From Ruegeria aquimaris (lineage in GTDB: Bacteria; Pseudomonadota; Alphaproteobacteria; Rhodobacterales; Rhodobacteraceae), in assembly GCF_025751555.1 (NCBI RefSeq), contig NZ_JAOWLB010000019.1, positions 1-64,000 on the forward strand: a DNA stretch of 64,000 bases, read 5' to 3'. Positions 26,199-34,975 of the stretch are shown piece after piece. A model generated the notes under the pieces. It saw only the letters and a program-made list of their open reading frames with translations. It ran no database searches and was not told the DNA's origin. The translations under genes and the position numbers were made by a program. Numbering within the stretch: the stretch's first letter is position 1; each line of letters begins with the position of its first letter.

Positions 26199-27101
26199 AT
26201 GAGCCTCTGGATCCCCGTCACCCTCGCCGCCGCGCTGTTTCAGACCGTGCGGTTCATGCTGCAAAAATCGCTGGCGACGGTGAAACTGTCGGCCTCGGGC
26301 GCAACCTTTGCCCGCTTCCTCTATTCCGCGCCGCTGGCGCTGGCGGGGCTCTTGATCGCCACTACCGCAGGCGGCTATGACCTGCCGGCGCTTGGCCCCC
26401 GGTTCTGGCTGTTTGTTGCCATCGGCGGCACCGCCCAGATCCTCGCCACCATCTGCGTGGTGGCGCTGTTCAAGCAACGCAACTTTGCCGTCGGCATCAC
26501 CTTCAAGAAGACCGAGGTGATCCAGACTGCGATCGTCGGTTTTGTCATTCTGGGCGAGGGCGTCTCCTTTGGCGCGCTGGGCGCCATCCTGCTGGGACTG
26601 GCGGCGGTGCTACTGCTGTCCAAGACACCGGGCGGCAGCGGCGCCTGGTGGCGCCACCTGACCAACCGCGCCTCGCAACTGGGGCTTGGTTCGGGCGTGC
26701 TCTTTGCCTTTTCGGCGGTCAGCTACCGCGCCGCCTCGCTGGAACTGGGGGATCTGACGCCCTGGTTCCGGGCGCTGGTGACACTGGCGGCGGTGGTGTC
26801 GTTCCAGCTGGTGTCGATGGCGCTCTGGCTCTGGTGGCGCGATCGGGCGCAACTGGCGGCGGTCTGGGCCACGCGGAACACCGGCGCCTTTGTCGGGCTG
26901 ACCAGCCTTGGCGGATCGTTCTGCTGGTTCCTGGCCTTCACGCTTCAGAACGCGGCCTATGTCAAGGCGCTGGGGCAGGTTGAGCTGATCTTCAGCCTGA
27001 TGGCCTCGACCCTGTTTTTCCGGGAAAAGATCACGACGCGCGAGATTGCGGGCATCGCACTCCTGGGCCTGTCGATCCTGGCACTGGTGCTGACAATCTG
27101 A
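26199..27101 (+). CDS. EamA/DMT-superfamily permease
   Basis: 300 aa, ten predicted membrane spans in two repeats. Typical EamA features are the IGGTAQILATICVVALF stretch, FKKTEVIQTAIVGFVILGE near the end of the first repeat, and QVELIFSLMASTLFFREKI near the end of the second. It probably exports a small metabolite. It lies 20 nt after the desaturase and may be part of its operon. A long structured repeat follows the stop. Confidence 0.87.
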   Translation: MSLWIPVTLAAALFQTVRFMLQKSLATVKLSASGATFARFLYSAPLALAGLLIATTAGGYDLPALGPRFWLFVAIGGTAQILATICVVALFKQRNFAVGITFKKTEVIQTAIVGFVILGEGVSFGALGAILLGLAAVLLLSKTPGGSGAWWRHLTNRASQLGLGSGVLFAFSAVSYRAASLELGDLTPWFRALVTLAAVVSFQLVSMALWLWWRDRAQLAAVWATRNTGAFVGLTSLGGSFCWFLAFTLQNAAYVKALGQVELIFSLMASTLFFREKITTREIAGIALLGLSILALVLTI

Positions 27102-27109
27102 ACCAAAGA

Positions 27110-27243
27110 GGGGCGCTCCCGCCCCCGGACTGGTGCGCTCTTGCGAGCGCTCCGTCCGGCGTTGGGCCGGGCCGCGCGTGCCGCGCGGCGGTTTTTGCGA
27201 GGCGCTGCCTCGCGCTCCGGAGTATTTCTGACCAGAAAGAAGC
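27110..27243 (+). repeat. GGAGTATTT-type intergenic repeat, copy 2 (long type B)
   Basis: It contains GCGCTCCCGCCCCC (27113), stem GCGCTC-TTGC-GAGCGC (27135-27150), GGCGTTGGGCCGGGC (27158), stem GCGAGGC-GCT-GCCTCGC (27197-27213), then CTCCGGAGTATTT (27215-27227) and a tail ending AAAGAAG. Four blocks recur in the same order at 56241-56348. It lies between the convergent EamA and helicase genes, sense to EamA, 8 nt after its stop. Confidence 0.85.
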
Positions 27244-27293
27244 CCGATTGCACGTGCTTCGTGCTGAGGCCTCTACTCCGGCGGGGGGCGGGC

Positions 27294-28736
27294 TTAGCCC
27301 GCCCGGCGTTCCTCGAAGCTGAGCGCGATGAAGCTGGGCAGATGGTCGCCCATGCCCACCACCTTGGCACCACGATCCTCGGACCGGTCGCGACCGCGTT
27401 TGTCGTCGCTCCGGGAGCCGCGTTCGCGTTTGTCCTCGCGCGGCGCGCTGCTTCTGTCCTCGGCCCTGGCCTCGCGCTTGTCCTCGCGCGGCGCCTTGTC
27501 GGCCCGCTTCTCGCTCTCGCGGCGCGGTTTGTCCGACTTGCTCTTGCGCTCCTCGCGCCGCGGTTTCGGCTCGGGCAGTTCTTCGAGATTGACCGGGTTC
27601 TCCAGCCGCGGGATTTCCTTCTGGATCAGCTTCTCGATCGCGTCGAGCGCCTTTTCGTCGCGCGGGATGCAGAGCGTGATCGCCTTGCCGTCGCGGCCCG
27701 CGCGGCCGGTGCGGCCGATCCGGTGCACGTAATCTTCGGGGTGGCCGGGCACGTCGAAGTTGAACACATGGCTGACCGAGGGCACATCCAGCCCGCGCGC
27801 CGCCACGTCCGAGGCGACCAGCAGACGCAGTTTGCCTTCGCGGAAGCCATCCAGCGTCCGGGTGCGCTGACTCTGATCCAGGTCGCCATGGATCGGCGCC
27901 GCGTCATAGCCGTATTTTTGCAGCGATTTCGCGACGATATCCACATCCGTCTTGCGGTTGCAGAAGATGATCGCGTTGGTGCATTTTTCGCCCTCGGCGT
28001 CGATCAGCGCCCGCAGAATGGCGCGTTTCTCGCTGGCCTCGCGGTCGCGGCGGGTGCCCTTGAACTGCACCACACCCTGTTCAATCGTCTCCGACGCGGT
28101 GGCCTGGCGGGCCACCTCGATCCGCGCGGGCGCGCTGAGGAAGGTATTGGTGATCCGCTCGATCTCGGGCGCCATGGTGGCCGAGAAGAACAGCGTCTGG
28201 CGGGTAAAGGGCGTCAGGCTGAAGATGCGCTCGATATCGGGGATGAACCCCATGTCGAGCATCCGGTCAGCCTCGTCCACCACCATGATCTGCACGCCGG
28301 TGAGCAGGAGCTTGCCGCGTTCGAAATGGTCGAGCAACCGGCCTGGCGTCGCGATGAGCACATCGACGCCCCGGTCGATCAGCGCGTCCTGCTCCTTGAA
28401 GCTGACACCACCGATCAGAAGCGCCTTGGTCAGTTTCAGGTGCTTGGTATAGGTGTCGAAGTTCTCGGCCACCTGTGCGGCCAGTTCCCGCGTCGGGCAG
28501 AGCACCAGGCTGCGTGGCATCCGCGCGCGGGCGCGGCCACGGGCCAGGAGCGTGATCATTGGCAGTGTAAAGCTGGCCGTCTTGCCGGTGCCGGTCTGGG
28601 CGATGCCCAGCACATCGCGCCCTTCCAGAGCGGGAGGAATCGCGCCTGCCTGAATCGGGGTGGGGGTTTCGTAACCGGCTTCTTCTACGGCCTTGAGGAC
28701 CTTGGGATTCAGGTTCAGATCAGAAAATTTTGTCAT
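27294..28736 (-). CDS. DEAD-box RNA helicase, RhlE-like
   Basis: 480 aa from the ATG at 28736. The core motifs are in order: a Q-motif region (PTPIQ), Walker A AQTGTGKT, PTREL, DEAD (VVDEADRMLDMGF), SAT (FFSATMAP) and HRIGRTGR. The last 110 residues are a low-complexity, Arg/Lys/Glu/Asp-rich tail, probably disordered and RNA-binding. It unwinds RNA in ribosome assembly or mRNA decay, often at low temperature. A GTG at 28763 would add 9 residues but would place a hairpin inside the coding region. Neither start has a clear Shine-Dalgarno. Confidence 0.92.
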   Translation of the reverse strand: MTKFSDLNLNPKVLKAVEEAGYETPTPIQAGAIPPALEGRDVLGIAQTGTGKTASFTLPMITLLARGRARARMPRSLVLCPTRELAAQVAENFDTYTKHLKLTKALLIGGVSFKEQDALIDRGVDVLIATPGRLLDHFERGKLLLTGVQIMVVDEADRMLDMGFIPDIERIFSLTPFTRQTLFFSATMAPEIERITNTFLSAPARIEVARQATASETIEQGVVQFKGTRRDREASEKRAILRALIDAEGEKCTNAIIFCNRKTDVDIVAKSLQKYGYDAAPIHGDLDQSQRTRTLDGFREGKLRLLVASDVAARGLDVPSVSHVFNFDVPGHPEDYVHRIGRTGRAGRDGKAITLCIPRDEKALDAIEKLIQKEIPRLENPVNLEELPEPKPRREERKSKSDKPRRESEKRADKAPREDKREARAEDRSSAPREDKRERGSRSDDKRGRDRSEDRGAKVVGMGDHLPSFIALSFEERRAG

Positions 28737-28738
28737 GT

Positions 28739-28759
28739 GTGTCCGATATATGCGGACAC
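28739..28759 (-). promoter_or_regulatory. Hairpin adjoining the helicase start codon
   Basis: The 7-bp arms GTGTCCG and CGGACAC flank a 7-nt AT loop and end 2 nt before the ATG at 28736, in the place of a ribosome binding site. No Shine-Dalgarno sequence is visible. A stem here could control translation of a helicase that itself remodels RNA. That role is inference. Confidence 0.5.
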
Positions 28760-28922
28760 TCACCGGGCCCGCGCGTCAGTCGTACTGCCGGGCCCGTCAT
28801 GGGCGCTGCGCCGGTTTGGGCGCGCTACGGCTGGGCGGGGCATAGCAAAAACCCCGGCCAGCGTCAAATGTTGCAGGTGCAGCAAGGGGATTTACGTTCA
28901 TTGTGGCCAAATGAGCAACAAT

Positions 28923-29870
28923 TCATGCCAAAGATGGAAACTGTTTCCGCGTCACCGCGTCCAGATCCAGTTCGCGCCGTTTCAGCATCCCCGCCGCCTC
29001 CAACCGGGCGCGGGCCTCGGGCGACACCGCGTTCATCTCGTCGAAAAAGGCGCGCAGCCCGGCCTCGCCGCTTTCCTCCTCGATGGTGCTCAGCAACTCA
29101 TGCATGCTCAGCCCGCCCGCCTCGCGCGGGACATTGGGGGCAAGATCGGGCCGGTACGACCCCTTGGCGATGCGATAGCGATAGGCCGCGATCCAGTGAT
29201 CCCAGTCGGCGCCGTGCCGGTGGCACAGATCGACCCTGTCCATCTCCACCTGTCCAGGGTTCATCTCCTTGTTGCGAAAGATGTTGTGGATACGGAAGTC
29301 GACCTTTTCCAGCCCGGTGCGTGCGATCACCTTGCCCGCCACATGGCTCATGAATCCGCCTTTCACAAAGGCGCCATAGGTCGGATATAGCCGCCGCACC
29401 GTTTCATCCCGCGCAGGCCCGCCGGGGATGAACGCCTTGTACAGCGCCGGGTCACCCGCCAAAGCCTCAATCGGGCGCATCCGGGCGCACAGGATTTCGG
29501 GTCCGAACCCGGCCAGGATACCGCCAAGCGGGGTCTCGGGCCAGATGAATTCGTCCACGTCGATATGCGCCAGCCAGTCCACATCGGCCCGGTTATAGGC
29601 ATGCCGCGCATTCATCGTCTGGCGCGCCTGATGCTTGGCCGGGCGGGCCAGCTTGCGACGGGTCCAATAGCTGTCATCGCAGGCCCAGACCCGGATGCGC
29701 GGATGCGCCTTGAGCCGGGTGAACACGCCCGGATCCGGGTCGTCGAGATAGAGAAACAGCCGGTGCGCGCCCAGTTCCAGATGCCATGCGGCAAACCGCA
29801 GGATATCGCGCTCGGGCGCCTTGACGGTCGCCACCACGCCCCAGGTCACGCCCTTGTCGTCCATAGTCAT
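28923..29870 (-). CDS. Glycosyltransferase family 2-like protein (Glyco_tranf_2_4)
   Basis: 315 aa. It begins WGVVATVKAPERDILRFAAWH and has HIDVDEFI, the D-x-D metal/nucleotide-sugar site, at about residue 107, as in the Glyco_tranf_2_4 family. The C-terminal HNIFRNKEMN and FDEMN stretches are less characteristic. It probably adds a sugar to a surface polysaccharide. No other polysaccharide genes flank it. ATG codons at 29882, 29870 and 29864 compete; AGGA lies 2 nt before the middle one and 8 nt before the last. Confidence 0.77.
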   Translation of the reverse strand: MTMDDKGVTWGVVATVKAPERDILRFAAWHLELGAHRLFLYLDDPDPGVFTRLKAHPRIRVWACDDSYWTRRKLARPAKHQARQTMNARHAYNRADVDWLAHIDVDEFIWPETPLGGILAGFGPEILCARMRPIEALAGDPALYKAFIPGGPARDETVRRLYPTYGAFVKGGFMSHVAGKVIARTGLEKVDFRIHNIFRNKEMNPGQVEMDRVDLCHRHGADWDHWIAAYRYRIAKGSYRPDLAPNVPREAGGLSMHELLSTIEEESGEAGLRAFFDEMNAVSPEARARLEAAGMLKRRELDLDAVTRKQFPSLA

Positions 29871-29915
29871 GTTCCTGCCCATTGCCTGTTCCCACAGCCT
29901 AGGGCAGGGCGCGGC

Positions 29916-31523
29916 TCAGGTCATCATCTCTTTGGTCGCGGTCAGCTTCAGCTCGGGGTAATCGCGGATCACCCGGTCGATGTCCCATTGCAGCCGGGTC
30001 AGATAGACTACGTCGCCGTCATGGTCATGGGCGATATGCTGTTTGTTGGCGTTGACGAACTTGTCCATCGCCACCTTATCGCCCGCCACCCAGCGGGCCG
30101 AGGTGAATTGCGAGCCGTCAAACCGCACCGGCAGCCCGTATTCCAGCTCGATCCGGCTGGCCAGCACCTCGAATTGCAGCGCGCCCACGACACCGACGAT
30201 AAAGCCCGAGCCGATCATCGGCTTGAACACCTTGGCGGCGCCTTCCTCGGCAAACTGCATCAGCGCCTTTTCCAGGTGCTTGGCCTTCATCGGATCGCCC
30301 GCGCGCACGCCCTGCAACAGTTCCGGCGCGAAAGAGGGGATGCCGGTGACCCGCAGCGCCTCGCCCTCGGTCAGCGTGTCGCCGATACGCAACTGGCCGT
30401 GGTTGGGGATGCCGATGATGTCCCCGGCCCAGGCCTCTTCGGCCAGTTCCCGGTCCGATGCCAGGAACAGCACCGGGTTCGAGATCGCCATCGGCTTTTT
30501 CGACCGCACATGCATCAGCTTCATGCCGCGCTGGAAATGCCCCGAGGCAAGCCGGACAAAGGCCACCCGGTCGCGATGCTTGGGGTCCATGTTGGCTTGA
30601 ACCTTGAAGACAAAGCCGGAAACCTTTGTTTCGTCAGGGGAAATCTGGCGCGGCTCCGCACTCTGCACCTGCGGCTCTGGCCCGTATTTCCCGATGCCTT
30701 CCATCAGTTCCTTGACCCCAAAAGAGTTGATGGCCGAGCCGAACCAGATCGGCGTCATATGCCCTTCGAGCACGGCTTGCGGGTCAAGCGCGGGTAGCAG
30801 TTCGCGCGCCATTTCCAGCTCTTCATGCAACTGCTCCAGCAGATGCGCGGGCACGTGTTGCGCCAGCTTGGGGTCGTCAAGCCCATTGATTTCAATGCTT
30901 TCGGCGACCTTGTTGCGGTCGGCGCGGTCCATCAGCTCCAGCCGGTCGCGCAGGATGTCGTAACAGCCGATGAAATCGCGGCCCTGGCCGATTGGCCAGC
31001 TTGCGGGCGTCACGTCGATCGCCAGCATCTCCTGGATCTCGTCGATGATCTCGAACGTGTCGCGGCTCTCGCGGTCCATCTTGTTGCAGAAGGTCAGGAT
31101 CGGCAGGTCGCGCAACCGGCAGACCTCGAACAGTTTCTGTGTCTGGCTCTCGACCCCCTTGGCCCCGTCGATCACCATCACCGCCGCATCAACGGCCGTC
31201 AGCGTGCGATAGGTGTCCTCGGAGAAATCCGAGTGGCCGGGCGTGTCGACAAGATTGAACCGGAACGTCTTGTAATCGAACGACATTGCCGAGGCCGAGA
31301 CCGAGATGCCCCGATCCTTTTCCATCTGCATGAAGTCCGACCGTGTGCGCCGCGCCTCGCCCTTGGCGCGCACCTGTCCGGCCATCTGGATCGCGCCGCC
31401 GAACAGCAGGAACTTTTCGGTCAGCGTGGTCTTGCCCGCATCGGGATGCGAGATGATGGCAAAGGTGCGGCGCCGCGCGATCTCGGGCGGCAATGCGGGG
31501 CGGTTTACGGCGATATCCAACAT
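29916..31523 (-). CDS. prfC: Peptide chain release factor 3
   Basis: 535 aa, the full family length. The GTPase G1 motif SHPDAGKTT is at about 25-33, followed by the switch region DRGISVSASAMSF, G3 DTPGHSDF and G4 NKMD, then the translational-GTPase domains II and III. RF3 recycles RF1/RF2 from the ribosome after termination using GTP. It lies between a glycosyltransferase and a cytochrome gene with short spacers and no visible operon partner. No strong Shine-Dalgarno precedes the ATG. Confidence 0.97.
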   Translation of the reverse strand: MLDIAVNRPALPPEIARRRTFAIISHPDAGKTTLTEKFLLFGGAIQMAGQVRAKGEARRTRSDFMQMEKDRGISVSASAMSFDYKTFRFNLVDTPGHSDFSEDTYRTLTAVDAAVMVIDGAKGVESQTQKLFEVCRLRDLPILTFCNKMDRESRDTFEIIDEIQEMLAIDVTPASWPIGQGRDFIGCYDILRDRLELMDRADRNKVAESIEINGLDDPKLAQHVPAHLLEQLHEELEMARELLPALDPQAVLEGHMTPIWFGSAINSFGVKELMEGIGKYGPEPQVQSAEPRQISPDETKVSGFVFKVQANMDPKHRDRVAFVRLASGHFQRGMKLMHVRSKKPMAISNPVLFLASDRELAEEAWAGDIIGIPNHGQLRIGDTLTEGEALRVTGIPSFAPELLQGVRAGDPMKAKHLEKALMQFAEEGAAKVFKPMIGSGFIVGVVGALQFEVLASRIELEYGLPVRFDGSQFTSARWVAGDKVAMDKFVNANKQHIAHDHDGDVVYLTRLQWDIDRVIRDYPELKLTATKEMMT

Positions 31524-31568
31524 GGGGGCGCGTATATCAGGTTGCGCCGCCCTTGCAAGAATGCGCGT

Positions 31569-32015
31569 TTACTGCGGTTTGCGGAAATCCTGATGACAGG
31601 ATTTGCAGGTGCTGCCGATCCGGGCGAGCGCCGGTTTCAGATCGGCCTCGGTCTCGATCGACACGGCCGCCTCGGCGGCGGCCAGTGTCAGCGCCTCGGA
31701 CCTCTGACCGAAGGTGTCGAATTCCTGCCAGATTGCCGGCAATGCCTCGGATTTCGGGTCGTGCTCTTCATCCATGAACAGGGTCGGCACGCTGGCCGCA
31801 TGGGCGGCAATGGCGGCGGCGGCGGCGCGGGCCTCGTCGGCATCGAACGGGGTCTGGCCCTTGGCCATGGCGCCCAGGATCTTGGTATTGTCGGCAATCT
31901 GCATCATCGCATGCATCCGCGCCTTGACCGCCGGGTTGCTGACGCCGCTATGGGCCAGCGCGGCGCCTGCGGCCAGTAGCGTGGCGGTGATCGCTGTCGC
32001 GAAAATCGGGCGCAT
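31569..32015 (-). CDS. Class II cytochrome c (c556/c-prime type)
   Basis: 148 aa. A signal peptide ends near residue 21 (AAGAALA), and a four-helix bundle carries the haem motif CKSCH close to the C-terminus, as in class II cytochromes c. It is periplasmic and is attached to haem by the Ccm system. The role could be electron transfer or NO/peroxide handling. AGGAG precedes the ATG. It is divergent from a broken exported-protein gene across a 194-bp spacer. Confidence 0.9.
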   Translation of the reverse strand: MRPIFATAITATLLAAGAALAHSGVSNPAVKARMHAMMQIADNTKILGAMAKGQTPFDADEARAAAAAIAAHAASVPTLFMDEEHDPKSEALPAIWQEFDTFGQRSEALTLAAAEAAVSIETEADLKPALARIGSTCKSCHQDFRKPQ

Positions 32016-32209
32016 CTCATCTCCTCTGCCAAACTGTCGACCAGCGGAAAGCTAGCGCCCGTGGGCCGGTTTCTCAACCTTTGCCGCTACATTGCACGGT
32101 TGAACCGAACGATTGGCATGAAAATCCGAACGCGGCGCTATACGAAAGGGCAGGCTGTCCGATGCCCAACGCCGTCCTACCATCGACAGGGTCACATGGG
32201 AGAAAACAC

Positions 32210-32992
32210 ATGCGCCATCTGCTTGTTCTGGCCGCCCTCGGCTCTGCGGTCCTGCTCAATGCCTCTCCGGCCTTGGCGGAGTGGTCCTTCAACTCCGGCC
32301 CGGCTCCGAACGCCTTTGTCCAGACCAACACCAGCACGCTGGAACTACAATGTGACCGTATCCGCTTTGCGCCTGCCGGTTACGAGGACAGCCAGGACAT
32401 CCTGTCCAAACGCGGCCTATCGCTGCGCTTCATGTCCGATGGCCAGACCGAGGCGGCGGCGTTCCAACTGGGTGATGCCAACGCAATGATCGAGATGGTG
32501 GACAATTACCCGGTCGAGATCCGCCTCAACGACATGTCCGACTACGACTTCATCCTCGACCAGATCGCGCGGAACGCCGCGCTGAACCTGTCGATGATCG
32601 ACTAGGACGTGACCTACGGCATCTTCGATCTCAAGGGTTCAGGCCGTGCGGTCAAGTCGCTGCGCGCCAGCTGCGCCACCTCCACCCAAAGCGCCGCCGC
32701 CAGCACGCCCGAAGCGGCCGAAGGCGTGGTCTATTGCGGTGGCGGCGCGGTTCAGCGGGTGATCGAATACGCGATTCTGTCGCAACCCGATGGCCAGTGG
32801 GACGCGATCGTCTCCGTCAACGGCGAGACGAACCGCGCGATGACCGCCTATAGCTATTTCGGCAACGCCCAGCCGCCTGCGGGCTTTGTCGTGGCGCTCT
32901 TGGGCGAGGATCGGGCGGAATATCTGGTGTTCGAGCAGGATGGCCGCAACTGGCTGGAATTCGGCGACTATTCCTACGAGCAGTGCAACTGA
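32210..32992 (+). pseudogene. Exported protein gene split by an in-frame amber codon
   Basis: One continuous frame of 261 codons is cut by a TAG at 32603-32605. The 5' part (131 codons before the stop) begins with a signal peptide (MRHLLVLAALGSAVLLNASP) and ends NLSMID. The 3' part continues in the same frame from DVTYGIFDLKGSGRAVKSLR to a Cys-rich end (EQCN). The last conserved-looking strand of the first half runs straight into the second, so the stop looks like a recent nonsense mutation. Readthrough or a sequencing error are alternatives. The function is unknown; it is probably periplasmic. Confidence 0.75.
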
Positions 32993-33007
32993 GCCATGGC
33001 AACGGGC

Positions 33008-34054
33008 CTAGCGGTTGGTCGACGCCTTCTTCAAGAGCGCGATGGCGTCGGGCCGGTCCAGCAGACGCCGTGACACGTCCACCCCATGCCCGTCGCCGCG
33101 CCCGTGCTGGTCCAGGAGCGGCCGTACATCTTCGATCAGGCCGTCGGGCAGGGCGGGCCGGGTGCGCGGATCGAGCAGCATGGTCTCGGCCGCGATCCCC
33201 TCGGCATAGATGATGTGGTGACGGTCGAACAGCAGCTGGAAGTAGTCGACGAATCCGCCCTCCTGCACGAATACCGTCTCGCCATTGACCAGGTGCCGCG
33301 CCTTGACCAGCAGTTCGGGGCGGCCCACGCCGATCTCGTCGCGGCGCTGATAGACGAACAGGCGGTGATCGGGGCTGACCACTAGATCGTTTTCATTGTT
33401 GAGCGTGCCCGCCCGGATCACGATCGGGGCGAAATCGCCCACCGCGCGCACCGTGCTCTGGCCGATCCAGCGTACCTGCTGCACCCCGTCGTCGCGGGTC
33501 AGCACACGGTCGCCCACCGTCAGCTCCTCGATGGGCATCTGCGCGCCCGAGGCCAGCGTGATATGGGTGCCGCGCGTGAACGAGACACAGGCCACCTGCG
33601 CGAATTTCTGCCGTGCGTGGTCGCCATCTATTCCCACAAGCGTGTAGTCGGTCTTGGCCACCAGCGGCGCCAGCGGCAACAGGTAGACATCGGCGATATG
33701 GCCGTCACCATCGACCTCGACCAGAACGATGGCATCGGTGGTCATGCCGTCGGGACTCATCAGGTTCAGCGCGCAATCCAGGTGCAGCGCATGGCCCGGC
33801 CTGCCGCAGTCCGAATCCTCCGCGACGACCAGGGCACCGTCCGCCAGCACCTCCAGCCCCAGGCGGCGGGGCTGCGCATCGGGGCTCAGGCCATAGATGT
33901 CGTCCAGCATCAGCTCGTCCATCGGCGCGACCCCGTCGCCCAGATTGGCACCATTCGTCACCCGAAAGGCGCGGGCGGGGTACACGGGTACGGATTGGGC
34001 GGGGGCGTGTCTGGTCACGATGTCTAACGGGTGCTGCGGGCTGAGGTCTTTCAT
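33008..34054 (-). CDS. Hint-domain (hedgehog/intein-like) protein
   Basis: 348 aa. Residues about 156-290 form a Hint domain: SFTRGTHITLASG, IEELTVGDRVLTRDDG, QQVRWIGQ, SPDHRLFV. The residue expected to be the self-cleaving cysteine is Ser 158; a Cys lies two residues earlier. The N-terminal 150 residues have no recognised domain. Such proteins are common in Rhodobacteraceae and are often secreted, but no signal peptide is visible here. The start at 34054 is the first ATG of the conserved part and has a weak ribosome binding site. Confidence 0.8.
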   Translation of the reverse strand: MKDLSPQHPLDIVTRHAPAQSVPVYPARAFRVTNGANLGDGVAPMDELMLDDIYGLSPDAQPRRLGLEVLADGALVVAEDSDCGRPGHALHLDCALNLMSPDGMTTDAIVLVEVDGDGHIADVYLLPLAPLVAKTDYTLVGIDGDHARQKFAQVACVSFTRGTHITLASGAQMPIEELTVGDRVLTRDDGVQQVRWIGQSTVRAVGDFAPIVIRAGTLNNENDLVVSPDHRLFVYQRRDEIGVGRPELLVKARHLVNGETVFVQEGGFVDYFQLLFDRHHIIYAEGIAAETMLLDPRTRPALPDGLIEDVRPLLDQHGRGDGHGVDVSRRLLDRPDAIALLKKASTNR

Positions 34055-34192
34055 CTTCAATCTGTAGGTCGGTTGGTGCAAGTGCAATCCAGTCTGCCGC
34101 CAAAATATGGCGGATCTCGGTCGCGTGGGTGGTGATCCGCGGGCAATTGGTGCTAACTCCGCTGCAACGGCATCCAACAGGGAGAACGGGTG

Positions 34193-34972
34193 ATGGATCT
34201 GGGTATCGCAGGCAAGAGGGCGCTGGTCTGCGCCTCGTCCAAGGGGCTGGGGCTGGGCTGTGCCCAGGCGCTGGCGGCGGCGGGCGTCGATCTGGTGATG
34301 AACGCGCGCGGCGCCGAGGCGCTGGAGGCGGCGGCCGAGGCTGTCCGCGCGGCGCATGGGGTCAAGGTGACGACCGTCGCCTGTGACGTCACCACCCAGG
34401 CAGGGCAGGCGCAGGTGATCGAGGCCGCCCAGGGTGTGGACATCCTCGTCACCAATGCCGGCGGCCCGCCGCCGGGCCTCTGGTCGGATTGGGACCGCGA
34501 CGATTTCATCCGCGCGCTCGACGCCAACATGCTGACGCCCATCGCCTTAATGAAGGCGCTGTTGCCCGGCATGATCGACAAGGGCTGGGGCAGGGTGGTC
34601 AACATCACCTCGCAATCGGTTCGCGCGCCGATCCCGGCGCTGGGTCTGTCGAACGCGGCCCGCACCGGTCTCACCGGCTATGTCGCGGGCACCTCGCGAC
34701 AGGTCGCGCCCTTTGGCGTGACGATCAACAACCTGCTGCCCGGCATCCATGCCACCGACCGCGCCAATGCGCTGGATGGCCCGGTGGCGCAGCAAAAAGG
34801 CATCTCGCTCGAAGAGGCGCGCGCCGAGCGCGCCGCCACGATTCCCGCCCGCCGCTACGGCACGCCCGAGGAATTCGGCGCCGCCTGCGCTTTTCTCTGC
34901 TCGCAGCATGCGGGCTTCATCGTGGGCCAGAACCTGCTGCACGACGGCGGCGGCACCAACCTGACAATGTAA
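34193..34972 (+). CDS. Atypical SDR-family protein lacking the YxxxK motif
   Basis: 259 aa. The Rossmann part is normal (CASSKGLGLGCAQAL, NAGGPPPG, ITSQSVRAPIP). The catalytic Tyr and Lys positions instead read Ser and Arg (LSNAAR), so normal dehydrogenase chemistry is doubtful. A subgroup of SDRs annotated as 3-oxoacyl-ACP reductases has this change. GGGAG precedes the ATG; a GTG one codon upstream is possible. The stop is 4 nt before the AlkC-like gene, so the pair is an operon. Confidence 0.83.
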   Translation: MDLGIAGKRALVCASSKGLGLGCAQALAAAGVDLVMNARGAEALEAAAEAVRAAHGVKVTTVACDVTTQAGQAQVIEAAQGVDILVTNAGGPPPGLWSDWDRDDFIRALDANMLTPIALMKALLPGMIDKGWGRVVNITSQSVRAPIPALGLSNAARTGLTGYVAGTSRQVAPFGVTINNLLPGIHATDRANALDGPVAQQKGISLEEARAERAATIPARRYGTPEEFGAACAFLCSQHAGFIVGQNLLHDGGGTNLTM

Positions 34973-34975
34973 CCC

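Noticed and set aside
28829-28862. Imperfect GC-rich hairpin between the glycosyltransferase and helicase genes
   Set aside because: One mismatch, no T-tract on either strand; too weak to call a terminator.
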